Assembly: GCF_001613085.1 (NCBI RefSeq)
Contig: NZ_BDBR01000009.1
Coordinates: 248,001 to 312,000, forward strand
DNA from: Nocardia salmonicida NBRC 13393
GTDB taxonomy: Bacteria; Actinomycetota; Actinomycetes; Mycobacteriales; Mycobacteriaceae
Reading direction: 5' to 3'
DNA length: 64,000 nt
Shown: positions 34,452 to 42,744 of the stretch, one piece after another
Layout of the letters: every line of letters starts with the position of its first letter
How positions within the stretch are numbered: the first letter of the stretch is position 1
Notes under the pieces: model-generated
What the model saw: the letters and a program-made list of their open reading frames with translations, nothing else
Told to the model about the DNA's origin: nothing
The model's database searches: none
Position numbers and translations under genes: made by a program

Positions 34452-35954
34452 GTGACATCTACTGAAGAGGCTGTGCGCGAGAGGTTCTCCGGGCGAATCG
34501 AACATCGATGGCTCGGGCCGTCGACGATCTGGTTGATCGCCACCATCGGCTCGGCGGTGTTGTGGAGTATCGGCACCGGCCTGCATCCGATTCCCGGAAT
34601 CGCCCTGCTCGCCCCACTTCCGGTGTTGTGGCTGGCCCCGCGGCAATCCGCGCCGGCGGTGTACGCGGCAGCGGCGCTGTCGTGGTTCGGCGGAAACGCG
34701 AGGTACTGGTCCTACTTCATCGATACCCTGGACCAACCTGCGACGATCCCGGTAATTCTGCTTGTCGGCGGCGCACTGACCTTCGGGGCGTGCATCGCCC
34801 TCTTTCGAAAGCTGCTGATACAGGGCAGGTTTGGATGGGCCGTGCTCGCCCTACCCGCCCTGTGGACCTCGGTGGAGTTCCTGGTCAGCATGGTCGGCGG
34901 GATCGGCGCGTGGTGGAGCATCGCGTACTCCCAGGCCGAGGTGGCGGCGATCGTGCGCGTCGCATCGATCACCGGCGTGTGGGGGATCAGCTTCCTGCTC
35001 CTTGCGGTGCCCGGCGCCGTTGCCGCGCTGATGGCCCCCGGAATCCGAACGGCACGCGGGTTGACGGTGGTCGGTGTGGCGGCGGGAGCGATGATCGTCG
35101 CCATCGGTGCAGGTCAGTGGTGTTCCGAGGCGGCAAGCGGCGGCCCGGTGACGAGGGTGGGGTTGGTCGCCGTCGCGCAGCCGCCGATGTACGTTCCGGT
35201 CGCCACGCCCGATGGTGCGCGGATGATCACCGAAGCGGTCGCCGCCGTCGACCAGCTCGCCGACCAGGGCGCCGAAGTCATCGTCTTCACCGAGAAGGCC
35301 TGGCATGCGAGACAATCCGAGCTCTGGTTGTTGCGCGACCCACTCAGCGCCGTTGCTGCTCGCCGTGGCGTCCATGTGGTCGTAGGTCTGGAACTCGAAC
35401 AACCCAACGGCACTGTCAACGCCGCCATCGCCTATCCAGGCGAAACTGTCTACGCGAAGCGCTTTCTCGTCCCTGGCCTCGAATCCTCGCTCCAGCCAGG
35501 AACGACCTCGGTCCGGATTCCTGGTCGTTCCTGGGCGCTGGCGATCTGCTTCGACCTCGATCGCCCTGCCCTCGTCCGCCAGAACCGCACCGAGGGCGCG
35601 ACGCTGATCCTCGCTCCCGCACTGGATTTCACCGTCGACCACTGGTTACACAGCCGAATGGCAGTACTACGAGCCGCCGAGTCGGGCATCGCCATCGCCC
35701 GCCCCGCCCAGCTCGGCGAACTGGTCGCCGTCGACGCACAGGGCACCGTGCAGGCGTCGGTCCGCACCGACCTCACCGAAACCCGCATGGCGCTCGCCGA
35801 CATCCGCACCGCCGGGGATCGCACGCCTTACGTTCGCTGGGGCGACTGGTTCGCAGGATTGTCGATCATGCTCGCCGTGGCCGGTGGACTCGCTGCCCTC
35901 CGTCGTCCGGTCGCTCGACCGAGGAGACCTCGGGAATCGGTCGATCAGTCCTGA
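34452..35954 (+). CDS. Apolipoprotein N-acyltransferase-like (Lnt) membrane protein
   Basis: A protein of about 500 residues. Five to seven membrane helices occupy residues 25-220, followed by an extracytoplasmic nitrilase-type domain whose triad is visible: E281 (VIVFTEKAW), K336 (VYAKRFLVPG) and C366 (LAICFDLDRP). A last membrane helix lies near 475. This is the Lnt layout, the enzyme that N-acylates lipoproteins. Sequence of the catalytic blocks departs from classic Lnt, so it may act on another acceptor. The GTG start is uncertain. It overlaps the convergent YrhB-like gene by 10 nt. Confidence 0.8.
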   Translation: MTSTEEAVRERFSGRIEHRWLGPSTIWLIATIGSAVLWSIGTGLHPIPGIALLAPLPVLWLAPRQSAPAVYAAAALSWFGGNARYWSYFIDTLDQPATIPVILLVGGALTFGACIALFRKLLIQGRFGWAVLALPALWTSVEFLVSMVGGIGAWWSIAYSQAEVAAIVRVASITGVWGISFLLLAVPGAVAALMAPGIRTARGLTVVGVAAGAMIVAIGAGQWCSEAASGGPVTRVGLVAVAQPPMYVPVATPDGARMITEAVAAVDQLADQGAEVIVFTEKAWHARQSELWLLRDPLSAVAARRGVHVVVGLELEQPNGTVNAAIAYPGETVYAKRFLVPGLESSLQPGTTSVRIPGRSWALAICFDLDRPALVRQNRTEGATLILAPALDFTVDHWLHSRMAVLRAAESGIAIARPAQLGELVAVDAQGTVQASVRTDLTETRMALADIRTAGDRTPYVRWGDWFAGLSIMLAVAGGLAALRRPVARPRRPRESVDQS

Positions 35955-36280
35955 TCGGGCCAGGTATCGGCGACGATCAACTTGCCCGCCGCCAGGATCA
36001 GCGCGTAGTACTCGGCGACCACACCGGACGGATAGGTCGGCCAGAACGACACCGCCCCGGTCGCCTTGTCGATGACGTACACCGATCCGCCGATCGGGAT
36101 CGGCCGATCCGAGGGCGCGTGCAGCGGCGCGATCGCGAAAACGGTGAATCCGTCCGCGAATTCGACGATCTGCCGATCGTGCCCCGGTTGCTCGGCGGGG
36201 AGGTGTTCGGCCGCGAGGCGGGTGGCCTCGGCTCGGTCGACCGGCGTCTGCGCGTCGGTCGGATATGCATGGATGTCCAC
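35945..36280 (-). CDS. YrhB-like small protein (possible immunity-type)
   Basis: A 111-residue cytoplasmic protein with the pattern of the YrhB/Imm35-like group: helix DRAEATRLAAEHL, strand FTVFAIAPLH, then IPIGGSVYVIDKATGAVSFWPTYPSGVVAEYYALI. Relatives often serve as immunity proteins or chaperones, but no toxin gene is adjacent, so no role is claimed. GAGGAG lies 8 nt before the GTG. An unusual hairpin region lies upstream. Confidence 0.6.
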   Translation of the reverse strand: MDIHAYPTDAQTPVDRAEATRLAAEHLPAEQPGHDRQIVEFADGFTVFAIAPLHAPSDRPIPIGGSVYVIDKATGAVSFWPTYPSGVVAEYYALILAAGKLIVADTWPDQD

Positions 36281-36347
36281 GTTGTTCGCTCCTCGTGGCG
36301 ATTGTCGTCGCCCTGGTGCGATCGTGCTCGACTTCGCTCGAATGCGC

Positions 36348-36414
36348 GAGCCCGGAAAATAGAACGAGCCCGGCGTCCCTGCTCCCCCCTCCTGGAGCAG
36401 GCCCTGCCGGGCTC
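36348..36414. other. Large structured element with alternative 5' arms
   Basis: An outer stem GAGCCCGGC (36366-36374)/GCCGGGCTC (36106+300, that is 36406-36414) and an inner stem CCTGCTCC (36378-36385)/GGAGCAGG (36394-36401) enclose a C-rich loop. A second copy of GAGCCCGG at 36348-36355 could pair with the same 3' arm instead. It lies between the divergent YrhB-like and ECF sigma genes and has no T-tract. It may be a leader element of either gene or a small RNA. Confidence 0.5.
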
Positions 36415-36509
36415 GCAAGAACTACTCTCCGGTACCGGCCCAGCAGGATCCTGAAGAGTCGCTTAACGCGCGGCGTTGTCATCGACGGGGTCCACGGCGA
36501 TATCCCCAT

Positions 36510-37046
36510 ATGAAGGACAACTCCTGCGGTGCGCACTGTGCGCGCCTGTGTACCAGGGACGGGCTGGCCGAGGTGCTTGCCACCGATCGCGGTCTGCTGC
36601 ACTGGCGGGCTGTGCGCAGTCTCGGCGATGCGGGCCTGGCCGAGCACGCGGTGCAGGAGACCCTGCTGCGCGGTTGGCGTTCCTGTCGAGACTTCGACGA
36701 TCGCAAAGGCAGCGTGCGGACCTGGCTGCTGGCGATCGAACGCAACGTCATCATCGACATCCTGCGGGCCCGAGCCATTCGGCCCGGTGATGTGGGCTGG
36801 GACGACATCACCGAGGTATCGGTCTGTGGCAGACCGGATTTCGCCGACGGACTGGTCGACGGGCTGCTCGTCGATGACCTGCTGGCCAGGCTCCCGGAAC
36901 CGCAGCGCGCGGCGGTGACCGAGGTGATTCTGCACGACCGCGGGTACCGGGAGGTCGCCGCGGATTTCGGTGTTCCGGTCGGCACCGTGAAGACCCGGGT
37001 GCACTACGCGTTGCGGTCCCTGCGGCAATTGCCAGAAGTTGCCTGA
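36510..37046 (+). CDS. ECF sigma factor
   Basis: A 178-residue sigma-70 factor of the ECF class. Region 2 is LAEHAVQETLLRGWRSCRDFDDRKGSVRTWLLAIERNVIIDILRAR and region 4 is LLARLPEPQRAAVTEVILHDRGYREVAADFGVPVGTVKTRVHYALRSL, closest to the SigK/SigL-type pattern. The N-terminus has three cysteines (residues 6, 10, 14) that might bind metal or form disulfides. No anti-sigma gene is adjacent. It is 187 nt upstream of the amidase gene. Confidence 0.9.
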   Translation: MKDNSCGAHCARLCTRDGLAEVLATDRGLLHWRAVRSLGDAGLAEHAVQETLLRGWRSCRDFDDRKGSVRTWLLAIERNVIIDILRARAIRPGDVGWDDITEVSVCGRPDFADGLVDGLLVDDLLARLPEPQRAAVTEVILHDRGYREVAADFGVPVGTVKTRVHYALRSLRQLPEVA

Positions 37047-37103
37047 GAATCGTCACTGAGCGCTCATCTGGGCATCCGAACAGCGTCTTTTCATGCTTCC
37101 ATC

Positions 37104-37190
37104 CAGTTACATTTCGGTAACTGTGCTTGCCCTGTGGTTGCCAACGTTGCAAGAGTGAACCACTGGGTTTGGTGTTACCAGGTGTTACCA
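37104..37190. promoter_or_regulatory. Operator-like repeats upstream of the amidase gene
   Basis: CAGTTAC (37104-37110) and GTAACTG (37117-37123) form a perfect inverted repeat with 6-nt spacer. Farther down GGTGTTACCA occurs twice in tandem at 37171-37180 and 37181-37190, giving GTTAC direct repeats one helical turn apart. Tandem GTTAC/GTAAC repeats fit an OmpR-type regulator such as MtrA, known to act on cell-wall hydrolase genes in actinobacteria; the assignment is inference. Confidence 0.45.
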
Positions 37191-37233
37191 ATGGGAAGGG
37201 AGGGGTGCTCCGGTCCCGGAGCACCGACCGAAC

Positions 37234-38799
37234 ATGCAACCAAACATCATCAAGGCCGGAATCTGCTCTACCGTCTCCGCCGCGGTGGTGGTGTCGCTGT
37301 CGGGATTGATCCCCGTGACCGCCCACGCCGCTCCTGAACCGGCGACCAGCGCGCAGCTCGCCGGTAAGACGATCTTCCTCGACCCCGGTCACCAGGGGTC
37401 GGCGCATTCGGAGGACCTGAGCCGCCAGGTCGACAACGGCCGCGGCGGCACCAAGGACTGCCAGACCACCGGCATGACCTCGCTCAACGGCATCCCCGAG
37501 CACACCATCAACTGGGACGTGGCCCAGCTCGTGCGGGCGTCCCTGGAGGCGCTGGGCGCCGAAGTGGTGCTGAGCCGTGCCGACGACACCGGGTGGGGCG
37601 GCTGCGTCGACGATCGCGCCCGCGCCGCCAACCAGTCCGGCGCCGACGTGGCGGTGAGCATTCACGCCGACAGCGCGGGCCCCGACCAGCACGGATTCCA
37701 CATGATCGTGCCGCAGCTCCCCATCCCCGACTCGATCGCCGACAAGGCGCAGTCCGGCGGCGGGCGACTCGTGTCGAGCGCGGTCCGTGACGCCTACCTG
37801 GCAGCGGGCTTCTCGCCCGCGAACTACGCGGGCGTCAAAGGGGGTCTGCAGACCCGCGAGGATGTGGCAGGCCCGGCGCTGACGCAGGTGCCGCTGGTGT
37901 TCGTCGAGATGGGCAACGGCGCCAATGTCGGCGATGCCGCTCGGCTGGAATCGCGCGAAGGTCAGCTCGAGCACGCGGTCGCCATCGCGACCGGCGTCGT
38001 CGGGTTCCTGCTGAACAAGCCGATCCCCGCCTACGCCGCCGCCCCTGGGCGGGTGCCGGTCGCGACCACCACACAGACACCCAAGCGCGCACCCGCTGTC
38101 GACCCAGCGCCGACCACTGACGCACCCGCGCCGCCGGCCGCGAACCAAAACGGCGCGTCCGTCCCTGACGGGGACCCCAGTGGTGCGGGAACGCCCGCCG
38201 AGGGCACGAATGGGGCTTCGGCGCCCACCACCACCGCCCCGGCTGACTCTTCGCAGCCCTCGAAGAAGCCCGGAGGGACCACGGGGTCGACCCCGGAGTC
38301 CCAGACGTCGGCTCCGACCTCGACGACAGCGGCCCCGCACGCGGTCGCCCCGGCGCAGGTTCCCGCACCCGAGCAGGCACCGGCTGATCCGCCCGCGCTG
38401 CCCAGTGGCGCGAGCGACCAGACGGCGCCGACCCAGGATCCGGCCCCTGCCGACGCCAACGGTCCCGCGACCGGCGCACCGATCCCCGCACGATCCCCGA
38501 TCGCCGATCCGGTACCGGTGGCCCCCGTCCGCACCGCGGCCCCCGGCGACCCGCCCCGCACGACGTCACCCCAGGCGCCCGCCGCACCCGCTCCGAAGAA
38601 GCGCGGCACCACACCCAAAACCGAGGCGGCGCCCGAAGAGTCCGAGCTCGATCTGAGCACCCTCGGCGGCCCGATCACCACCGTCATGACGCTGCTCATG
38701 CCTTTGGCCCAGGCCCTCGGCATGGACGAATCAACCATTCCCGGCCAGCTGATCAATCTGGTGTACACCCTGGTGGGCATGGTTTTCGGTCCGTCCTGA
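37234..38799 (+). CDS. Secreted N-acetylmuramoyl-L-alanine amidase (Rv3717-like) with Pro-rich tail
   Basis: A 521-residue exported zinc amidase that removes the peptide from peptidoglycan. Signal peptide about 1-32 (VTAHA-AP). The Amidase_3 domain (about 40-260) shows the zinc ligands H53 (FLDPGHQG), E89 (NGIPEHTINWD) and H144 (VSIHADSAG) and catalytic E225 (VFVEMGNG). Residues 270-470 are a Pro/Ala/Thr-rich low-complexity linker, and the last 45 residues form a short hydrophobic, possibly membrane-associating segment. The tail is not in the 240-residue mycobacterial enzyme. Confidence 0.92.
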   Translation: MQPNIIKAGICSTVSAAVVVSLSGLIPVTAHAAPEPATSAQLAGKTIFLDPGHQGSAHSEDLSRQVDNGRGGTKDCQTTGMTSLNGIPEHTINWDVAQLVRASLEALGAEVVLSRADDTGWGGCVDDRARAANQSGADVAVSIHADSAGPDQHGFHMIVPQLPIPDSIADKAQSGGGRLVSSAVRDAYLAAGFSPANYAGVKGGLQTREDVAGPALTQVPLVFVEMGNGANVGDAARLESREGQLEHAVAIATGVVGFLLNKPIPAYAAAPGRVPVATTTQTPKRAPAVDPAPTTDAPAPPAANQNGASVPDGDPSGAGTPAEGTNGASAPTTTAPADSSQPSKKPGGTTGSTPESQTSAPTSTTAAPHAVAPAQVPAPEQAPADPPALPSGASDQTAPTQDPAPADANGPATGAPIPARSPIADPVPVAPVRTAAPGDPPRTTSPQAPAAPAPKKRGTTPKTEAAPEESELDLSTLGGPITTVMTLLMPLAQALGMDESTIPGQLINLVYTLVGMVFGPS

Positions 38800-38813
38800 C
38801 AGTTCACCGCACC

Positions 38814-38850
38814 CACGCCGCCCACTCCTGATCCAGGGGTGGGCGGCGTG
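38814..38850. terminator. Hairpin after the amidase gene
   Basis: A 17-pair stem (arms 38814-38830 and 38834-38850, one G-T pair, 3-nt loop ATC) lies 15 nt after the amidase stop. It lacks a T-tract but is very stable and separates the amidase from the CobW gene. Confidence 0.7.
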
Positions 38851-38876
38851 CTGTGCGACTGGGGGCAGGTGGCACC

Positions 38877-39908
38877 ATGGGTGCGGTGATTCCTGTCGTG
38901 ATCGTTGCTGGGTTTCTCGGTTCAGGGAAGACGACCCTGCTCAACTACCTGCTGCGCAACAATCGGGGAACCCGGATCGGGGTGGTGGTCAACGACTTCG
39001 GGGCCGTGAACATCGACGCGATGCTGGTGGCGGGGCAGGTCGACGCGATGGTGTCGCTCGGCAACGGGTGCGTGTGCTGCGCGGTGGACGTGTCCGAACT
39101 CGACGATCTGTTCGCGCAGCTGGCGCAACCGCGCAGTGCGGTGGATGTGATCGTGGTGGAGGCGAGCGGACTGGCCGAGCCTCGCAACCTGATCCGCATG
39201 GTGATCGCCAACCCGAACCCGCGTATCGCCTACGGCGGATTGGTCGAAGTGGTCGATGCCGAGCAGTTCACCGCCACCAGCGCGCAGCATCCGGAGCTGG
39301 TGACCCATCTGCGGATGGCGGATCTGGTGCTGGTGAACAAGGCGGACCGCGTCGGACCCGAGGCGCTGGCCGGTCTGCGGGCGCAGTTGGCCGACTGGGT
39401 CGGGCAGGTGCCGGTCTATGCGACGACGCACGGCCGTATCGATCCGGGCCTGCTGTTCGACGATCGGGCGCCCGATCAGCCGAAGGTGGCCGAGCAGCTG
39501 AGTTTCGACGCACTGCTCGACGAGCACGACCACGATGATCCCGACCACCGGCATCTCCATGATGACTACGTCTCGGTGTCGTTCACGAGCGAAGTTGCCT
39601 TGAATCCCCGTGCGCTGGTGGGCTTTCTGGAGGATCCGCCGCCAGGTCTGTTCCGCGCCAAGGGTTATGTGACGTTCGCGGTGGCGGGCGAGCGACGCAA
39701 GTTCGAAGTCCACCTGGTCGGCAGACACGTGGTCTTCACCCCCGGCAGCTGGGCGCGCGGCGAGCAGCGGGTCTCGAACCTGGTGCTGATCGGCGCGGGG
39801 CTCGACGCGGACGGGGCGCTGAAACGCCTGCACGACACCGTCTTCGACGGTGAGACGCTCTTGGACGAGCAGGAGATGCTCGGCGTATGGCGTTATACCG
39901 TGCAGTGA
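38877..39908 (+). CDS. CobW/COG0523 GTPase (metal chaperone)
   Basis: A 343-residue G3E GTPase. Walker A is AGFLGSGKTTLL, the metal-binding GNGCVCC (CxCC) motif follows, then VNKADRVG. A His/Asp-rich stretch (DEHDHDDPDHRHLHDD) suits zinc binding, and the C-terminal CobW_C domain is complete. Such proteins load or traffic zinc or cobalt. It is convergent with the molybdenum cofactor block, but nothing in the sequence ties it to molybdenum. Confidence 0.9.
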   Translation: MGAVIPVVIVAGFLGSGKTTLLNYLLRNNRGTRIGVVVNDFGAVNIDAMLVAGQVDAMVSLGNGCVCCAVDVSELDDLFAQLAQPRSAVDVIVVEASGLAEPRNLIRMVIANPNPRIAYGGLVEVVDAEQFTATSAQHPELVTHLRMADLVLVNKADRVGPEALAGLRAQLADWVGQVPVYATTHGRIDPGLLFDDRAPDQPKVAEQLSFDALLDEHDHDDPDHRHLHDDYVSVSFTSEVALNPRALVGFLEDPPPGLFRAKGYVTFAVAGERRKFEVHLVGRHVVFTPGSWARGEQRVSNLVLIGAGLDADGALKRLHDTVFDGETLLDEQEMLGVWRYTVQ

Positions 39909-39911
39909 CCG

Positions 39912-40343
39912 TCAGCCGCAGGCGTTGACCCACTCCGAAAGTCCGTCTGCGAACAACTGCCGCTTCCAGATCGGCACCTCGTGCTTGATCCGATCGACGA
40001 GCTCGGCGCACACCGTGAACGCCTCGGCCCGATGCGGCGCGGCCACCGCGACGACGATCGCCAACCCGCCGATCGTGAGCGACCCGATCCGATGTGTCGC
40101 CGCGACCGGAAGTCCGCTCGCCTGCGCCACTTCCGCGCAGATCGCGTGGAGGAAGCGCTCGGCCTGGGGGTGCGCGGAGTACTCCAGCGACGTCACCGCC
40201 TGGCCACCGTCGTGGTTGCGCACCTTGCCGGTGAACACCACCACCGCGCCGAATTCCGGTCCGTCGACTGCGTTTTCGACGGTGAGGGGGTCGAGGTCCT
40301 GATCGCTGATGGTCGCCAGCCGAACGGCACCGAAGTCACTCAT
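39912..40343 (-). CDS. moaE: Molybdopterin synthase large subunit
   Basis: A 143-residue MoaE. With MoaD it converts cyclic pyranopterin monophosphate to molybdopterin. Typical blocks are GAVVVFTGKVRNHDGGQAVTSLEYSAHPQAERFL, HRIGSLTIGGLAIVVAVAAPHRAEAF and IKHEVPIWKRQLFADG with the catalytic lysines. It is last in the moeA-moaCB-moaE operon and overlaps moaCB by 8 nt. Its partner MoaD is encoded in the divergent block at 43796. Confidence 0.95.
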   Translation of the reverse strand: MSDFGAVRLATISDQDLDPLTVENAVDGPEFGAVVVFTGKVRNHDGGQAVTSLEYSAHPQAERFLHAICAEVAQASGLPVAATHRIGSLTIGGLAIVVAVAAPHRAEAFTVCAELVDRIKHEVPIWKRQLFADGLSEWVNACG

Positions 40344-41400
40344 GGTTGCCGCCTCCGGCTACTTGCGCGAGCAGATGATCCAACAGCGGTTCCAGCACCG
40401 CGATCCCGTCTTTCACCCCGCCGGGCGAACCGGGCAGGTTCACGACAACGGTGCGACCGGCCAGCCCGGCGACGCCGCGACTCAGTGCGGCCAGGGGGAA
40501 CTTCGCGGTCCCGCGCTGCCGGATCGCATCGGCGACACCCGGCAGCTCACGATCGAGCACGGCGCGGGTGGCCTCGGGCGTCGCATCGGTGGGGGAGGCG
40601 CCGGTGCCGCCGGTGGTCACCACCAGCGCGGGCGCCGCGCTCAGCGCGTCGGCCAGCCCGGCGGCGATCTCCGCATCGGCGTAGACCAGCGGCCCACGGA
40701 CCGAAAACCCTTGTGCGGTCAGCCAATCGACGAGGACGGGGCCGGTGGTGTCGGTGCGGGTTCCCGCCGCGGTGCCGGTGGACGCGACGACCACGACTGC
40801 TGTCCGTGAAAAGGTCTGGGCGTCAGCTGATTCCGTCGCCCTGGGCGTCGACATCGGGGTCTCGACACCACCACCCGCGTTCACCTGCGCCAACCGGTCG
40901 AGCGCCGGTGCGCCGGTGTCGGAACGACTCTCCGGCCGCACCCAATGCCCGTGCTTTCCACCCTCTTTGGTGACGAGCCGGACCCCGTTCATCACCGCGG
41001 CGGGGTCCACCGCCTTCACCATGTCGTGCAAGGTGAGCCCCGCGACGGCCACCGCCGTCAGCGCTTCCATCTCGACGCCGGTCGGACCCTTCGTCTTGGC
41101 GGTCGCCTCGACGGTGATGGTCGTCTCGGTGAAACCGAACTCCACCTTCACCGACGACAGCGCCAGCTGATGACACAGCGGGATCAGCTCGGAAGTCTTT
41201 TTCGCACCGGCGATTCCGGCCAACCGCGCAGTCGACAACACATCGGCCTTCGGCATGCCCTCGGCCCGCACCAACGCGATCACCTCGGCGGTGGTCTGCA
41301 ATTCGCCTGCGGCGACAGCGATCCGGGTGGTGTCGGCTTTCGCGCTGACATCGACCATGCGCGCGCGACCCTCGCGGTCGACGTGGGACAACTCGCTCAT
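40336..41400 (-). CDS. moaCB: MoaC-MoaB fusion (cyclic pyranopterin phosphate synthase / molybdopterin adenylyltransferase)
   Basis: A 354-residue bifunctional protein. Residues about 1-160 are MoaC (KADVLSTARLAGIAGAKKTSELIPLCHQLALSSVKVEFGF, TGVEMEALTAVAVAGLTLHDMVKAVDP, KEGGKHGHW), which completes cyclic pyranopterin formation after MoaA. Residues about 200-345 are MoaB/MogA (VVVASTGTAAGTRTDTTGP, VVTTGGTGASPTDATPEA, NLPGSPGGVKDG), which adenylylates molybdopterin. Such fusions are known in actinobacteria. It overlaps moeA by 4 nt and moaE by 8 nt. Confidence 0.94.
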   Translation of the reverse strand: MSELSHVDREGRARMVDVSAKADTTRIAVAAGELQTTAEVIALVRAEGMPKADVLSTARLAGIAGAKKTSELIPLCHQLALSSVKVEFGFTETTITVEATAKTKGPTGVEMEALTAVAVAGLTLHDMVKAVDPAAVMNGVRLVTKEGGKHGHWVRPESRSDTGAPALDRLAQVNAGGGVETPMSTPRATESADAQTFSRTAVVVVASTGTAAGTRTDTTGPVLVDWLTAQGFSVRGPLVYADAEIAAGLADALSAAPALVVTTGGTGASPTDATPEATRAVLDRELPGVADAIRQRGTAKFPLAALSRGVAGLAGRTVVVNLPGSPGGVKDGIAVLEPLLDHLLAQVAGGGNHE

Positions 41401-42602
41401 AACGACAAGATTCGCACAGGGACACCGGCGGCCAGCGAGGTGACCTCGGCGGGAACATCGACGAGCACATCGGCCCAGGCCATCGCCGCGATGAGGTGTG
41501 AGCCGGGCCCCGAGATCACTTCGACCCCGTCCTCGGTCAACAGGCCGCGCAAATATTGGCGACGACCGGCAGGGGAGCGCAGCGGCGTGCGCAGGGTCGT
41601 TTCGCCGCTCACGAGTTCCGGCAGTCCGGACAGCGCGCGCACGGCGGGGCGCGCGAACACCGCGTACGACACCATCGTGCTCACCGGATTGCCGGGGAAA
41701 CTGAGCACGGGGACCTCGTCGACCACCGTGTAGCCCTGCGGTCCGCCGGGTTGCACCGCGACCGAGCCGAACGTCCCGCCGAGCGGACCCAGCACATCCT
41801 TGACGACCTCGAAGTCGCCCTTGGACACGCCGCCGGAGGTGAAGACCACGTCGGCGGCGGCGGTCGCGGCGTTCAGCACCGAGGTGAACACCGCGGGGTC
41901 GTCGGTGCTGTGCGCGACCTCGACCACCTCGACACCGTCGGCCCGCAGTGCCGCGGCCAGGGCGATGCCGTTCGAGTTGTAGATCTGTCCCGGCGCCAAC
42001 ACGCTGCCCGCGGGCTGGAGTTCGTCACCGGTCGTGATGCAGACCGCACGTAATCGACTCAGCACCGGCACAGTAGCCAGGCCGACAGCGGCCAGCGCCG
42101 CGATATGGCGGGGGGCGAGCACCGTGCCCGCCCGCGCGACGAGCTCACCGGTCCGCACATCGGTGCCGGCTTCGCGCACGAATTCGCCGCGCCCACGTCC
42201 ACGTTCGACCACGATCCGCCCGTCACCGGCCTGCACATCCTCGACCGGCACCACACAATCGGCACCGGGCGGCATCGGCGCACCGGTCATCACCTTCACC
42301 GCCGAGCCGACGGGCAGCGCGTCGGTGCCCGGCTTACCCGCCGCCACCACGCCGACAACGGGCAGCGTGACCGGCGTGACGGCCACATCGGCCGCGCGCA
42401 CCGCGTATCCGTCCATCGCCGAGTTACGGAACACCGGCAGGTCGATCGGCGACACCACATCGGCCGACAGCGTGCGGCCGAGCGCGTCGGGCACCGCCAC
42501 CTGTTCATCGGGGCGGTCGGCGAGCGGGGCCAGCAGCGCGGCGACGGTGTCGCGGTACTCGTCGACGCTGCGTGCCGACGCGGTAGCGGGCCGGGGAGTC
42601 AT
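41397..42602 (-). CDS. moeA: Molybdopterin molybdenumtransferase
   Basis: A 401-residue MoeA, which inserts molybdate into adenylylated molybdopterin. Blocks: GRTLSADVVSPIDLPVFRNSAMDGYAVRAAD, VMTGAPMPPGADCVVPVEDV, VVFTSGGVSKGDFEVVKDVL and VLSFPGNPVSTMVSYAVF. It is first in the minus-strand molybdenum cofactor operon, divergent from moaA with a 142-bp gap. Confidence 0.95.
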   Translation of the reverse strand: MTPRPATASARSVDEYRDTVAALLAPLADRPDEQVAVPDALGRTLSADVVSPIDLPVFRNSAMDGYAVRAADVAVTPVTLPVVGVVAAGKPGTDALPVGSAVKVMTGAPMPPGADCVVPVEDVQAGDGRIVVERGRGRGEFVREAGTDVRTGELVARAGTVLAPRHIAALAAVGLATVPVLSRLRAVCITTGDELQPAGSVLAPGQIYNSNGIALAAALRADGVEVVEVAHSTDDPAVFTSVLNAATAAADVVFTSGGVSKGDFEVVKDVLGPLGGTFGSVAVQPGGPQGYTVVDEVPVLSFPGNPVSTMVSYAVFARPAVRALSGLPELVSGETTLRTPLRSPAGRRQYLRGLLTEDGVEVISGPGSHLIAAMAWADVLVDVPAEVTSLAAGVPVRILSL

Positions 42603-42744
42603 GCTGCCAGCTTAATCTCCGCCGTCCGGGCCGGTCGGGGTCGCATTGCTCACGGTGGGGGCTTGCCTGTGGTGAGCTGACGAGTTCGCGAAGAATCGGC
42701 CCGGCGCAGGGAATGTGACGGGCCTTACGGGTCATACTGTAGAG

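Noticed and set aside
36366..36414. 6C RNA
   Set aside because: The loop is C-rich, but the 6C motif needs two such hairpins in series and I find only one.
37171..37190. Tandem 10-bp repeat as a minisatellite
   Set aside because: Only two copies; its GTTAC content and promoter location fit an operator better.
42603..42744. Molybdenum cofactor riboswitch between moeA and moaA
   Set aside because: No recognisable conserved core; the gap is short and serves two divergent promoters.
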